Below, piece by piece: positions 25,447 to 34,680 of a stretch of DNA of 64,000 nucleotides (position 1 is its first letter; every line of letters begins with the position of its first letter). The notes beneath the pieces are model-generated. The model was given only the letters and a program-made list of their open reading frames with translations. It did not search any database and was not told the origin of the DNA. A program made the translations under genes and the position numbers. This DNA comes from Atopomonas hussainii (GTDB lineage Bacteria > Pseudomonadota > Gammaproteobacteria > Pseudomonadales > Pseudomonadaceae), in NCBI RefSeq assembly GCF_900109735.1, contig NZ_FOAS01000004.1:186001-250000 (forward strand), written 5' to 3'.

Positions 25447-26419
25447 CGGTTGGCTCCTGAAAATGTTGATAGCCACCTTGGGTGACGGTTTCACGACGGC
25501 CGTTATGCAGCAGTTCAAGTGCCCCGCCTACCTGCTTACTACGCACGCGACCAATCACACTCACCGCATAGCCTTCGGCCTGCAAGCCCTCAAGACAACG
25601 AAGCGGCAAGGTAAAGGCCAAGCGGTAATCGTCGCCACCGCGCAGCGCGCAGGCTTGCGCTTGCTCGGCGCCCAGTAACGCGACGGCATTGGCATCTAGC
25701 GGCACGCGGGCGCTGTCGACTTCCAGCAACACGTTGGATGCTTTAGCCAAGTGACCGCAATCGGCCAGCAAACCATCGGAAATATCAATCGCGCTGGTCG
25801 CCCGACCACGCAAGGCGCGGCCCAAGGCCAGCTGCGGTGCTGGCTGCCAGTAGCGGTGCAGCAAACCTTCGGCTGCCGCCTCCGGCAAACGCTCGCCAAG
25901 CACCCACGGTAAAGCGGCTGCAGCTTGGCCCAGCACACCACCGACACAGAGCAAATCGCCGACTTGCGCGCCGCTGCGCTTGAGCGCCATACCACTGGGC
26001 ACGCGGCCTAATACAGTTAGCGTGAGGCTTAGCGGCCCGCGCGTGGTGTCGCCACCGACCAAGCGCACGCGGTATTGCTGGGCGGCGGTGTTCAGCCCTT
26101 CGGCAAACGCCGTCAACCACGCCTCATCGGCCTCAGGCAGGCTTAGCGCTAAGGTAAAGCCCACGGGCTTAGCGCCCATGGCGGCCAAATCACTCAAGGT
26201 GCAACCCAGCGCGCGCCAAGCGAGCAAGCGCGGGTCGGCGCCTGCCGGAAAGTGCACACCTTGGTTTAACGTATCGGTAGATACCGCCAGTTGTTGCTCG
26301 GCGGCTAAAGAGAGGATGGCGCAATCATCGCCAATGCCCAGTGCCAGTTCTTCGCCAGCGGCGGCACAAGCCGCGCTGGCGAAGTAACGGGCGATCAGGG
26401 CAAATTCACCCGCTGGCAT
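25439..26419 (-). CDS. thiL: Thiamine-monophosphate kinase
   Basis: A 326-residue ATP-dependent kinase that makes thiamine diphosphate from thiamine monophosphate. The N-terminal GIGDDCAIL metal/ATP motif, VSTDTLNQGVHF, LVGGDTTRGPLSLT and AIDISDGLLADCGHLA are all in place. It begins one base after nusB ends and overlaps pgpA. Confidence 0.96.
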   Translation of the reverse strand: MPAGEFALIARYFASAACAAAGEELALGIGDDCAILSLAAEQQLAVSTDTLNQGVHFPAGADPRLLAWRALGCTLSDLAAMGAKPVGFTLALSLPEADEAWLTAFAEGLNTAAQQYRVRLVGGDTTRGPLSLTLTVLGRVPSGMALKRSGAQVGDLLCVGGVLGQAAAALPWVLGERLPEAAAEGLLHRYWQPAPQLALGRALRGRATSAIDISDGLLADCGHLAKASNVLLEVDSARVPLDANAVALLGAEQAQACALRGGDDYRLAFTLPLRCLEGLQAEGYAVSVIGRVRSKQVGGALELLHNGRRETVTQGGYQHFQEPTDG

Positions 26420-26884
26420 TTAGCGCTTAGCGCCACGCAGCTCGGCCGAACGCAGGCGCGGGGCCAAACGATCGAGAATGCCGTTGACGAACTTGTGCCC
26501 TTCGCTGGCGCCAAACACTTTGGCCAGCTCGATGGCTTCGTTGATCACCACTTTATAGGGCACATCAACGCGGTTACGCAGCTCGTACGTGGCCAAGCGC
26601 AGAATGCCCAGCTCCACCGGGTCGATCTCACTCAGGGCGCGATCGAGGAACGGCTCGAAGCATTCATCCAGCTCAGTTTTCAAACGCGCCACGCCGCTTA
26701 ACAGCTCGTGGAAATACGCACCGTCAACGCTGTCGAAGTCGTTATCGGTACGAAAGGCTGCTTCAATATCAGCCACCGACTGCCCAGCGATCTGCCAGGA
26801 ATACACGGCCTGCACCGCTAAACTGCGCGCCTTGCGGCGCTTAGCGATGGGCGACTTGCCGGTGTTAGGGGTTTGCTCGCTCAC
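26420..26884 (-). CDS. nusB: Transcription antitermination factor NusB
   Basis: A 154-residue all-helical RNA-binding protein that works with NusE in rRNA antitermination. [17 protein letters not shown] near the N-terminus and [29 protein letters not shown] at the C-terminus are diagnostic. It overlaps ribH by 4 bp and abuts thiL. Confidence 0.97.
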   Translation of the reverse strand: MSEQTPNTGKSPIAKRRKARSLAVQAVYSWQIAGQSVADIEAAFRTDNDFDSVDGAYFHELLSGVARLKTELDECFEPFLDRALSEIDPVELGILRLATYELRNRVDVPYKVVINEAIELAKVFGASEGHKFVNGILDRLAPRLRSAELRGAKR

Positions 26885-27357
26885 ACAGCCTCCAGCGCAG
26901 CGATAGCGCTGAGCATTTCCAGAGCCGACAGAGCCGCTTCGCCACCTTTGTTACCGGCCTTAGTGCCAGAACGCTCGATGGCTTGCTCGATGGAGTCCAC
27001 CGTCAGCACGCCGAAGGCGACCGGCAGGCCGTATTCCAGCGACACTTGGGCCAAGCCCTTGGTGCACTCGCCAGCCACGTATTCGAAGTGCGGGGTGCCA
27101 CCACGAATCACTGCGCCCAGCGCCACAATGGCTTCAAACTTACCGCTGGCGGCAATCTTCTTGGCCATCAGGGGCATCTCGTAAGCGCCCGGCACACGCA
27201 CCAGGGTGATGTCGTCGCGGCTCACGCCGTGACGCACTAGGGTATCGACCGCGCCCTCGACCAAGCTTTCTACGACAAAGCTGTTAAAACGACCTACCAG
27301 CAGCGCGTAGCGGCCTTTAGGGGCGGTGAAAGTACCTTCGATGGTCTTCAGGGTCAT
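26881..27357 (-). CDS. ribH: 6,7-dimethyl-8-ribityllumazine synthase
   Basis: A 158-residue enzyme that condenses the ribityl-pyrimidine and dihydroxybutanone phosphate to lumazine. [32 protein letters not shown] (with the catalytic His) and [10 protein letters not shown] are canonical. The start at 27357 is the first good ATG; the longer frame covers the 60-bp gap to ribBA. Confidence 0.97.
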   Translation of the reverse strand: MTLKTIEGTFTAPKGRYALLVGRFNSFVVESLVEGAVDTLVRHGVSRDDITLVRVPGAYEMPLMAKKIAASGKFEAIVALGAVIRGGTPHFEYVAGECTKGLAQVSLEYGLPVAFGVLTVDSIEQAIERSGTKAGNKGGEAALSALEMLSAIAALEAV

Positions 27358-27417
27358 GGTTATCTCATCACTAATAAAGAGCGGACTGGCCGCAGGGGCC
27401 AGCCACAAGGGAATAGG

Positions 27418-28509
27418 TTAGCAGTCGACGTATTCTACAACTTCGAGATCGAAGCCGGATATGCCGTTAAACTTCATCGGCGCGGAGAGCAAGCGCATTT
27501 TGCGCACGCCCAAGTCACGCAGAATCTGCGAGCCAGCGCCGACTTCTTGGTACGAGGCCGGGCGCTTGGCGGTTTCCACCACACCGGCTTGGCTTTGCAC
27601 GCGAGCCAGCAGCGCATCGCCGCTGAGCTGATTGCCCAACAGCAGCACCACGCCTTTGCCTTCTTCGGCAACCTTGCTCATCGCCGCACGCAGGCTCCAA
27701 CGGCCTTCTTGCTTGACCATCAACAGGTCGCGCAGCGGGTCCATGTTGTGCACACGCACTAGGGTATCTTCTTCGGCACTGATATCGCCCATGGTCAGCG
27801 CCATGTGGATATCGCCCTCAACGCCGTCACGGTAGGTGACTAGGTTGAAGGTGCCGTGTTCGGTTTCCAGCGGCTGCTCGTTTACGCGCTGGACGGTGCG
27901 TTCGTGCAGCAGGCGGTAATGGATCAGGTCGGCAATGGTGCCGATCTTGATGTTGTGCTCGATGGCGAACTTTTCCAGCTCCGGGCGGCGCGACATAGTG
28001 CCGTCGTCGTTCATGATTTCGCAGATCACCCCAGACGGTTCAAAGCCGGCCAAACGAGCCAGATCACAGGCCGCTTCGGTGTGCCCAGCACGCGCCAGCA
28101 CGCCACCGGGCTGCGCCATCAGCGGGAAGATATGCCCGGGGCTGACGATGTCATCGGCGGTGGCCTCTTTAGCCACGGCAGCTTGCACAGTGCGCGCGCG
28201 GTCAGCGGCAGAGATACCGGTAGTCACGCCGGTAGCGGCTTCGATCGACACGGTGAACTTAGTGCCAAAACCTGAGCCATTACGCGGCGCCATCAGCGGC
28301 AGATTAAGACGCTCGCAACGCTCGCGACTCATCGGCATGCAGATCAGGCCACGGGCAAAGCGCGCCATAAAGTTGATGTGCTCGGCCTGCACGGCCTCGC
28401 TGGCCATGATGATGTCGCCTTCGTTTTCGCGGTCTTCGTCATCCATGAGGATGACCATCTTGCCGGCGCGAATGTCTTCGATCAGTTCTTCGATACTGTT
28501 GAGGGCCAC
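27418..28509 (-). CDS. ribBA: RibBA: DHBP synthase with degenerate GTP cyclohydrolase II domain
   Basis: A 363-residue fusion. The N-terminal half (about 1-200) is an intact 3,4-dihydroxy-2-butanone-4-phosphate synthase with DDEDRENEGD and the RAGHTEAACDL region. The C-terminal half has the GTP cyclohydrolase II fold (GSQILRDLGVRKMRLLS) but lacks the zinc cysteines: the place of the CX10CXC motif reads VRVHNMDPLRDLLMVKQEGR. It should therefore not open GTP, and a separate RibA would be needed. Such RibBA proteins are known in Pseudomonas. Confidence 0.93.
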   Translation of the reverse strand: MALNSIEELIEDIRAGKMVILMDDEDRENEGDIIMASEAVQAEHINFMARFARGLICMPMSRERCERLNLPLMAPRNGSGFGTKFTVSIEAATGVTTGISAADRARTVQAAVAKEATADDIVSPGHIFPLMAQPGGVLARAGHTEAACDLARLAGFEPSGVICEIMNDDGTMSRRPELEKFAIEHNIKIGTIADLIHYRLLHERTVQRVNEQPLETEHGTFNLVTYRDGVEGDIHMALTMGDISAEEDTLVRVHNMDPLRDLLMVKQEGRWSLRAAMSKVAEEGKGVVLLLGNQLSGDALLARVQSQAGVVETAKRPASYQEVGAGSQILRDLGVRKMRLLSAPMKFNGISGFDLEVVEYVDC

Positions 28510-28536
28510 AGGGCGGCTCCTTAAATCACAAGTCGG

Positions 28537-29196
28537 TTATTTGAGGTAGCCGTGCTCGGCCAAAAATGCTTCGCTGATGCCGCCGGAGGAACCCTCGGCC
28601 GCTTTGTCGCCCAGCAGCAGGCGCTCCAGATAACGGGCCAGCAGATCAACCTCGAGGTTGACTCGGCGTCCTGCGCGATACTCGGCCATGATGGTTTCTT
28701 GCGCGGTGTGCGGCACGATGTTGAGATCAAACACCGCGCCGTCCACGGCATTCACCGTGAGGCTAGTGCCATCCACCGTGATTGAGCCTTTGTGGGCAAT
28801 GTACTTGGCCAGCTCTTTGGGTGCACGCACCCGAAACTGGATAGAGCGCGCGTCATCACTGCGGCTGATGACTTCGCCGACGCCATCCACGTGCCCGCTG
28901 ACCAAATGGCCGCCTAAGCGCGTGGTCGGGGTCAGGGCTTTTTCCAGATTCACTCGGCTGCCGACTTTTAAATCGACAAACGCGGTGCGGCGGATGGTTT
29001 CGCCCGAGACATCGGCCCAAAAGCCATCGCCCGGTAGCTCGACGGCGGTTAAGCACACACCGTTGACGGCGATGCTGTCGCCGAGTTTTACGTCGCCTAA
29101 ATCCAGCGTATTGGTTTGCACATACACGCGCACATCGCCGCTTTTTGGCGTTAAGGCGCGAATGCTGCCGACCGATTCAATAATGCCGGTAAACAT
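28537..29196 (-). CDS. ribE: Riboflavin synthase, alpha chain
   Basis: A 219-residue enzyme that dismutates two lumazine molecules to riboflavin. It has the two internal barrel repeats, MFTGIIESVGSIRAL at the start and LGGHLVSGHVDGVGEV in the second. GVCLTAVEL and GTSLTVNAV mark the matching ligand loops. The stop is 27 bp from ribBA and the start is 2 bp from ribD. Confidence 0.96.
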   Translation of the reverse strand: MFTGIIESVGSIRALTPKSGDVRVYVQTNTLDLGDVKLGDSIAVNGVCLTAVELPGDGFWADVSGETIRRTAFVDLKVGSRVNLEKALTPTTRLGGHLVSGHVDGVGEVISRSDDARSIQFRVRAPKELAKYIAHKGSITVDGTSLTVNAVDGAVFDLNIVPHTAQETIMAEYRAGRRVNLEVDLLARYLERLLLGDKAAEGSSGGISEAFLAEHGYLK

Positions 29197-29198
29197 GC

Positions 29199-30311
29199 TT
29201 ACTCCTTGCTCGGCCGCGCGATCAGCAACTGGTCGTTGCCCACCATGCGGCGCTCAATAACGGTTAAGCGCGGGCCATCGGCCAAGCGCTCAAGGGGCCA
29301 GTCCAGCAAAGGCCGTGCGCTGCTACCGAGCAGCACGGGCGCTTGGAATAGCCAAAACTCATCCACCAGCCCTGCGGCGGCAAACGCCCCCGCCAAACGC
29401 GGGCCGGCTTCCACCAGCACTTCATTGATTTGCAGGGCGGCGAGTTGCGCCAGCAAAGCGTGTAGGTCGATATGCGGGCGGCTATCTGTGCATTCAAGCA
29501 CAGTGTGACCGGCGGCGCGGTAGGCGCTGGCATCCTGGCCAGCCTTACAGGCCAGCCACGCGGGGCCAGCTTGATAAAACGGTGCGTTCACGGGCACGCG
29601 CAAGCGGCTGTCGATGAGCAAGCGCTGCGGCGAGCGACTCAGCGCCAGCTCGGTTTGCTCTTCATCTAAACCCAGTTCAGCAGCGCGCACGGTAAGCCGC
29701 GCCTGATCGACCAGCACGGTATCCGCGCCGCTAATAATCAGCGACGACTGGGCGCGCAAACGCTGCACCGCTTGGCGGGCTTGCGGGCCGGTAATCCACT
29801 GACTTTCGCCGCTGGCCATGGCCGTGCGGCCATCCAGACTCATGCCGAGCTTGGCGCGCACAAACGGGCGGCCACGCTCCATGCGACTGATAAAGCCGAG
29901 GTTTAGCTCGCGGGCCTCGGCCTCTAACAGGCCGGATTCCACCTGCACACCGACGGCGCGCAAGCGTGCTAAACCTTGGCCGGCCACTTGCGGATTCGGG
30001 TCTTGCATGGCCGCCACCACACGGCTCACGCCAGCGGCCAACAAGGCATCGGCGCACGGGCCAGTACGGCCGTGGTGGCTGCAGGGTTCTAGCGTCACAT
30101 ACGCCGTCGCGCCGCGTGCTTGCTCGCCAGCGGCGCGCAGGGCGTGCACTTCGGCATGCGGTTCGCCGGCACGCACGTGCCAGCCTTCGCCCACCACGGT
30201 GCCATCACGCACCAGCACACAGCCAACGCGGGGATTGGGGTGGGTGGAATACAAACCACGGCGCGCCAGTTTAAGCGCGCGCGCCATGGCGGCGTGATCG
30301 GACAAACTCAT
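29199..30311 (-). CDS. ribD: Bifunctional pyrimidine deaminase/reductase RibD
   Basis: A 370-residue two-domain enzyme. The N-terminal deaminase (about 1-145) has the zinc site HAEVHAL with [10 protein letters not shown]. The C-terminal reductase (about 150-365) opens with [17 protein letters not shown] and uses NADPH. It performs two consecutive steps of riboflavin synthesis after GTP opening. Its start overlaps the nrdR stop by 4 bp. Confidence 0.95.
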   Translation of the reverse strand: MSLSDHAAMARALKLARRGLYSTHPNPRVGCVLVRDGTVVGEGWHVRAGEPHAEVHALRAAGEQARGATAYVTLEPCSHHGRTGPCADALLAAGVSRVVAAMQDPNPQVAGQGLARLRAVGVQVESGLLEAEARELNLGFISRMERGRPFVRAKLGMSLDGRTAMASGESQWITGPQARQAVQRLRAQSSLIISGADTVLVDQARLTVRAAELGLDEEQTELALSRSPQRLLIDSRLRVPVNAPFYQAGPAWLACKAGQDASAYRAAGHTVLECTDSRPHIDLHALLAQLAALQINEVLVEAGPRLAGAFAAAGLVDEFWLFQAPVLLGSSARPLLDWPLERLADGPRLTVIERRMVGNDQLLIARPSKE

Positions 30312-30775
30312 GAGCGCTTAATAGGTTCGCGCGACAGGCGCTCGATTTCTTCGCGGAATTCGTTGAGGTCTTGGAAGCGCTTATACACCGAGGCAAAACG
30401 GATATAGGCCACTTCATCGAGCTGCTGCAGCTCGTCCATCACCCACTCGCCCATGGTGAGCGATTTCACCTCACGCTCGCCGGTGGCGCGCAGCTTGTGC
30501 TTGATATGGGCGATGGCTTCTTCGAGGCGCTCGACACTCACCGGACGCTTTTCCAGCGCACGCTGCAAACCGGCGCGGAGCTTTTCTTCATCGAAGGGCT
30601 GGCGCGAGCCGTCTTGCTTGATGATGCGCGGCATCACCAGCTCGGCGGTTTCGAAGGTGGTGAAACGCTCCTGACAGGCCAAGCACTCACGACGACGGCG
30701 AACTTGCTCGCCCTCTGCCACCAAGCGTGAGTCGATCACCTTGGTATCGTTTGCGCCGCAAAAGGGACAGTGCAT
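30308..30775 (-). CDS. nrdR: Transcriptional repressor NrdR
   Basis: A 155-residue zinc-ribbon plus ATP-cone repressor of ribonucleotide reductase genes. [17 protein letters not shown] and [14 protein letters not shown] hold the four zinc Cys; the ATP-cone follows (about 50-140). The start at 30775 gives the standard protein. It heads the ribD-ribE-ribBA-ribH-nusB cluster. Confidence 0.97.
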   Translation of the reverse strand: MHCPFCGANDTKVIDSRLVAEGEQVRRRRECLACQERFTTFETAELVMPRIIKQDGSRQPFDEEKLRAGLQRALEKRPVSVERLEEAIAHIKHKLRATGEREVKSLTMGEWVMDELQQLDEVAYIRFASVYKRFQDLNEFREEIERLSREPIKRS

Positions 30776-30860
30776 GGCCGTCACCGCATCATAAAGAACA
30801 GGGGGCGCCATGGTAGCGCAAAGCGTGCGCTGGGCCTACCCGCCCCCTCTCTGGCTGCTT

Positions 30861-31979
30861 CTAGTCGGTGCAGTTGCCGGGCATGGCGTTAATCCACCGC
30901 TCGATCAGCGCCACACCTTCGGCATGCGCCAGACTGCGGCCTAGCTCGGGCATCATCTCGCCGGGGTCAAGGCTGGCCATGCGGTAACTTAAGATCGACT
31001 CAGCAGCCTGCCCCGGCGCAATCGCCACGAGTCTGTCGCCGGTGCCCTTTCCGGCAGCAATCGGCGCTTTGCACAGGCCGAGTTTGAGTGGATCTTGCGT
31101 GGCGAGATCCAGCCACAGCGCCGAGGTACGTGCCGCGCCTTGAGGGTTATGACAATGCCCGCAATTGATATCCAGATAACTGCGCGCTTGCGCCGCCAGC
31201 GCCTCGCCCGCACGCGGGCTGGGCCACAGAGTGTTCTGCGCAACCTGCTCCGGCACTTCAGCCAGCAAGCCCTGCTGCTGCCAATACACCAGCTGGTTTT
31301 GCCCGCCACTGGCGTAGGGATAGTCCTTATTTAAGTGCCGCGCTTTGGGGCCGAGCGGGCGCAACTCTTTAGCCACATGGTTTTGCGCGTGGCAGCCTAG
31401 GCACTGGTTAGCGTCGGGCACTGTATAGGTAAAGCTGTGGGTTTTACCCTGCGCGTCAGTGCCGGTGAGCGGTGTTTCGCTGCCGATCCATTCCAGCTGC
31501 GCTTCGGTTTGCTCGGCATTCCACACATACGGCAGCGCCACCCAGCCAGTTTTTTGATGCACCAGCACGCGGGTTTCCATCAAGCGCACCCGCTTAAGCG
31601 GCAAACTGTTGGCGATCTCAAGTTCGGTACCGCTATCCATCAGCAGCGGCTGACCTTGCTCATCCAGCGGGTAATAGAAGGTTTTGGTCAGCACCGTGCC
31701 GACCGGATAGTTAAAGTGCTCGTCGCCGTATTCCGCGACCGTGCCGGCAGGCAGCCACACCGTGCGCAACTTGTGCGCGTAGTCGCTAAACAGCGGCGTG
31801 TTGAGGTCGTACGGGCTCACGCCCTTAGCCAGCTGCAACTGCCCGCCCGAGCGCTGCAACATGCCCCAGCCGCTGAGCTGCTCGGGGTAATCCTCGCCGG
31901 TCGGCATAAACAGCGGCTCAGCGGTTTGCTGGCAAGCTGCCAACAGACCACTGAGCGCGAATAAAAGCCACTTACGCAT
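30861..31979 (-). CDS. Diheme c-type cytochrome lipoprotein (SO_2930-like)
   Basis: A 372-residue exported lipoprotein: the signal MRKWLLFALSGLLAAC ends in a lipobox Cys. Two haem c motifs are visible, CLGCH (about residue 193) and CGHCH (about 273), with Met-containing GEMMPELG as a possible axial-ligand region. The family is usually found directly beside a beta-helix lipoprotein, as here (8-bp overlap). The pair's role is unknown; envelope electron transfer tied to a surface beta-helix is a guess. Confidence 0.8.
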   Translation of the reverse strand: MRKWLLFALSGLLAACQQTAEPLFMPTGEDYPEQLSGWGMLQRSGGQLQLAKGVSPYDLNTPLFSDYAHKLRTVWLPAGTVAEYGDEHFNYPVGTVLTKTFYYPLDEQGQPLLMDSGTELEIANSLPLKRVRLMETRVLVHQKTGWVALPYVWNAEQTEAQLEWIGSETPLTGTDAQGKTHSFTYTVPDANQCLGCHAQNHVAKELRPLGPKARHLNKDYPYASGGQNQLVYWQQQGLLAEVPEQVAQNTLWPSPRAGEALAAQARSYLDINCGHCHNPQGAARTSALWLDLATQDPLKLGLCKAPIAAGKGTGDRLVAIAPGQAAESILSYRMASLDPGEMMPELGRSLAHAEGVALIERWINAMPGNCTD

Positions 31980-33240
31980 CGTGGCTGGTCTCTTTGTTGG
32001 TCTCGGCCTCGCCCGGCACCGCAGGCAACACCACGGCGGGTAGCGGCTCTAAGCTGCACTGATGTGCGCTGGCGTCGGTGCTAATCGACTTAAAGCCATT
32101 GCCGGCATCGACATTCACCAGCCCGGCTTCGCCGTTATTCAGGCACAAGCGCAGTTCAGTGGGCAGCGTGCCATCGACCAGTTTGGCGGGGTTGACGATG
32201 CCATCCCAGAGCACATCCGGCAGGCTGCCGTTTAAGCCAAACTCGGCAATGCGCAGCGCTTTCAGCTCTAGGTGATCGGGGCTATCACCGCCGCCGCTAA
32301 AGCGGTTGCCGTGAATAAAAATGCCTTCCGGATATGGGTCAAAGTCGTCGGCTTGTTTGCCTTTGCTGTCGTAACCGGCACTGAAGTAGCTGCTCACAAT
32401 CACGTTGGCGGTTTTATTGTCAGCAATCTCGTTATCGAAGATTTCGACAAAATCGTTGGAGTTAATCAGCACCCCACTGCCGGCCGGCACACTCGCCACC
32501 ACGGTGCCTTTAGGGGCGAAGTTGTCGTGATTATTGGCGATCACCTTGTTAGCAAACACCCGCGTGGTATGCCCCGGCTGCGGCAAGTTAGGCATGTTGA
32601 ACACCAAAATGCCGCCGGTGTTATTGGTGGCTAAGTTGCCGTACACATCGGCAGCAATGGTGTTCTCGATCTCGATACCAGCCACATTGCGCTCGGCGCG
32701 GTTATTACGCACCACCACATTGCGCGACTGGCCGACATAAATACCCGCGTCGGAAGCGGCGTACACCACGGAATCTTCAATCAAGGTGTTTTCAGTTTGC
32801 ACTGGGTACAGGCCGTAAGAGCCGTTTTTGGTGTCTGGCCCGTTAGTCCACTCCACCCGCACGCCACGAATCACGATGTTCTTGCCGCCGGTGATCTTCA
32901 CCCCATCGCCTTTGCTGTCTTCAATGGCGAGGTTTTCTAAGGTGAAGTCCGACGCCGACACGGTTAAGCCTTCCGCGCCGCTTTTTTGCCCCTTAAACGA
33001 CAGCACGGTTTGCTGCATACCCGCGCCGCGCAGAGTGACCCCATCGACGGTGAGCGTCAGGCTGCGATCGAGCTGAAAGGTGCCGGCAGGCAGCTCGATC
33101 ACCGCGCCGGGCTTGGCTCGAATCAGCTGGGTTTGCAGGTCTTTCTGGAAGTCGCTGTGGGTTTGCGGCGCTTGCTCTTCACCACAACCGGCCAGCAACA
33201 GCACAGCCAATGGTGCGGCATAAAAGGGTAAACGGGGCAT
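31972..33240 (-). CDS. Parallel beta-helix lipoprotein (SO_2929-like)
   Basis: A 422-residue exported lipoprotein (signal ending LLLAGC). The body is a right-handed parallel beta-helix with recurring rungs such as NIVIRGVRVEWTNG, NTLIEDSVVYAASDAGIYVG and VVVRNNRAERNVAGIEIENT, the pattern of carbohydrate-binding or lyase folds. No catalytic set can be named. It is upstream of, and overlaps, the diheme cytochrome gene, forming a conserved two-gene unit. Confidence 0.8.
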   Translation of the reverse strand: MPRLPFYAAPLAVLLLAGCGEEQAPQTHSDFQKDLQTQLIRAKPGAVIELPAGTFQLDRSLTLTVDGVTLRGAGMQQTVLSFKGQKSGAEGLTVSASDFTLENLAIEDSKGDGVKITGGKNIVIRGVRVEWTNGPDTKNGSYGLYPVQTENTLIEDSVVYAASDAGIYVGQSRNVVVRNNRAERNVAGIEIENTIAADVYGNLATNNTGGILVFNMPNLPQPGHTTRVFANKVIANNHDNFAPKGTVVASVPAGSGVLINSNDFVEIFDNEIADNKTANVIVSSYFSAGYDSKGKQADDFDPYPEGIFIHGNRFSGGGDSPDHLELKALRIAEFGLNGSLPDVLWDGIVNPAKLVDGTLPTELRLCLNNGEAGLVNVDAGNGFKSISTDASAHQCSLEPLPAVVLPAVPGEAETNKETSHDA

Positions 33241-34248
33241 GTTCGGGGCACTCTTGTTGTTATGACTGCCACGAGCCTAGTCATTGCCGGTGTGGGTGGC
33301 TTACGGAAAGCTGAAAAATCACTGACGGATTTGTGTAAAGAGGTGGTTTTGAGGGGGTTCGGGTGAGTTTCAGCTCAGGCTCATGAGCCCCGTAGGCCGG
33401 GTTAGCCCAAGGCGTAACCCGGCAAGCAGGCTGCAAGGCCTGCTGCGTTACCCCAAACGAACCAAGCCAAGGTGAAGCAATGAATTGATAGCTACTTCAT
33501 GTGCCAAGCTGATTTCTGCGCAAACAGAACCCTCTTGTTTCGCCCTTCCCGGGCGACGCACTTTTGTCTTGGCAAAAGTGCGCAAAACCGCTCGCCCCGA
33601 CTATCCGGCTCGGCTGCGCCGAGTGCCTTCGCTCCGGCAGTCTTCCGCGGGGCCACGGCGAAGGGCTATCCCTAGCCCATCGCCGCTTGCGCCGCATCCC
33701 TGCGGCTTACCCCACTACAGCCAGCCTGCGCTCAGCCGGATAAAAGGGGCGATTGGTGCGTGCTGAACCATTGGTGACCATGCTCAATGCCCTCACCCCA
33801 GCCCTCGGCTTTGGCATCCTGCGTCGCCCTAACTCCTGCATCCATGCAGTCGTCTCCCAGCGGGAGAGGGAGTACAAACAGCACCATGTTAATACGCTTC
33901 ACGCCAAGTCGGACGAAGGCGCTAACCCCTTGGTGTTCGGCTGAGCAGAGGGTTTGCGCAGCGGGGCGCGAGACAGGGATGTCGAGCGAGTGGCGATGGG
34001 CCAGGATGGCCCTTCGCCGCGACCCGTGGAGCAGGCCCGGCGCGAAGGGAGTTTGGCCGCAGGCCAAACCCGGACACAGGGTGCCCTTCTTCTTTGGTTA
34101 CTTTCTTCTTGGGCACGCAAGATGAACGTAGCAAAGCGGAGTAACAGTCGCAGGCTGGCCCGATGGGCGAGCGAAGCGAGTCAAGTGACGCGCCGGGAAG
34201 GCGCAACAAGATGGTTCCGCCAACACTGTTATCTAGCTGACCACCCCT
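33241..34248. other. 1-kb gap without a supported gene, built of dispersed-repeat sequence
   Basis: No ORF here looks coding. The content is repeat-like: a REP at 33393; the hairpin GCACTTTTG/CAAAAGTGC at 33558-33581; and a stretch at about 33950-34200 with phrases (CCCTTCTTCTTTGGTTAC and similar) that I recall as multi-copy intergenic sequence in Pseudomonas. The short open frames are Arg/Ser/Pro-rich and overlap in both directions, as expected of GC-rich non-coding DNA. Confidence 0.6.
33393..33424 (+). repeat. Single REP-like sequence
   Basis: GTAG followed by a hairpin GCCGGGTTA / TAACCCGGC. It has the GTAG head and stem layout of the REPs at 45-47 kb with changed stem bases. Confidence 0.6.
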
Positions 34249-34674
34249 TCAATCCAACCGCTTAACCTGCGCCCGTAACTGCGGCTGCGGTTTAAACGCG
34301 CAATAGCCCGGTCGCGGGCCGATCTGGGGATGATTGCGGCAGGTATCCGGTCGGTTGTCGTACACAGTGCACAGGCGGGTTTTCTGATCCAGATACAGGC
34401 AGTCGCCATTACTGATGCGCGCCAAGGTGAACAGGCCGGTGCGCGACTGAAAGTGCTCGACGATGCCTTCTTTCATTAAACGCTTGGCGGTGTTTTTTAG
34501 CGGTTCTCCGCGCTCGAACTCGTCCACCACGCCGAGGCGGATTAAGTCTGGCAGACGGGCCTCCACCGGCAGGTTGCAGCAAGCCGCCATGCAGCCTTTG
34601 CACAGGCCTTTTTCGTAGCGGATCCAAGTATCGGTGCGGGCGAGATCGGCGCCGACCAGTAGAGCTTTATTCAT
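34249..34674 (-). CDS. YkgJ family cysteine-cluster protein
   Basis: A 141-residue protein with the YkgJ (zinc/iron-chelating CxxCxxxxCC) domain: CKGCMAACC at about residues 25-33, with further Cys at GDCLYL, RLCTVYDNRPDTCR and YCAF. Metal binding is expected and the biological role is unknown. It lies 6 bp downstream of the AraC-type gene and ygiQ on the same strand. Confidence 0.82.
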   Translation of the reverse strand: MNKALLVGADLARTDTWIRYEKGLCKGCMAACCNLPVEARLPDLIRLGVVDEFERGEPLKNTAKRLMKEGIVEHFQSRTGLFTLARISNGDCLYLDQKTRLCTVYDNRPDTCRNHPQIGPRPGYCAFKPQPQLRAQVKRLD

Positions 34675-34680
34675 GGCAAA

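Noticed and set aside
27358-28536. FMN riboswitch upstream of ribBA or ribH
   Set aside because: The gaps are only 27 and 60 bp and lack the conserved RFN helices; the genes are inside a tight cluster.
30308-30860. NrdR boxes near nrdR
   Set aside because: No pair of ACACTATATATTGTGT-like sites was seen.
33485-34265. Small ORFs in the 33-34 kb gap
   Set aside because: They overlap on both strands, have Arg/Pro/Ser-rich composition and lack ribosome binding sites.
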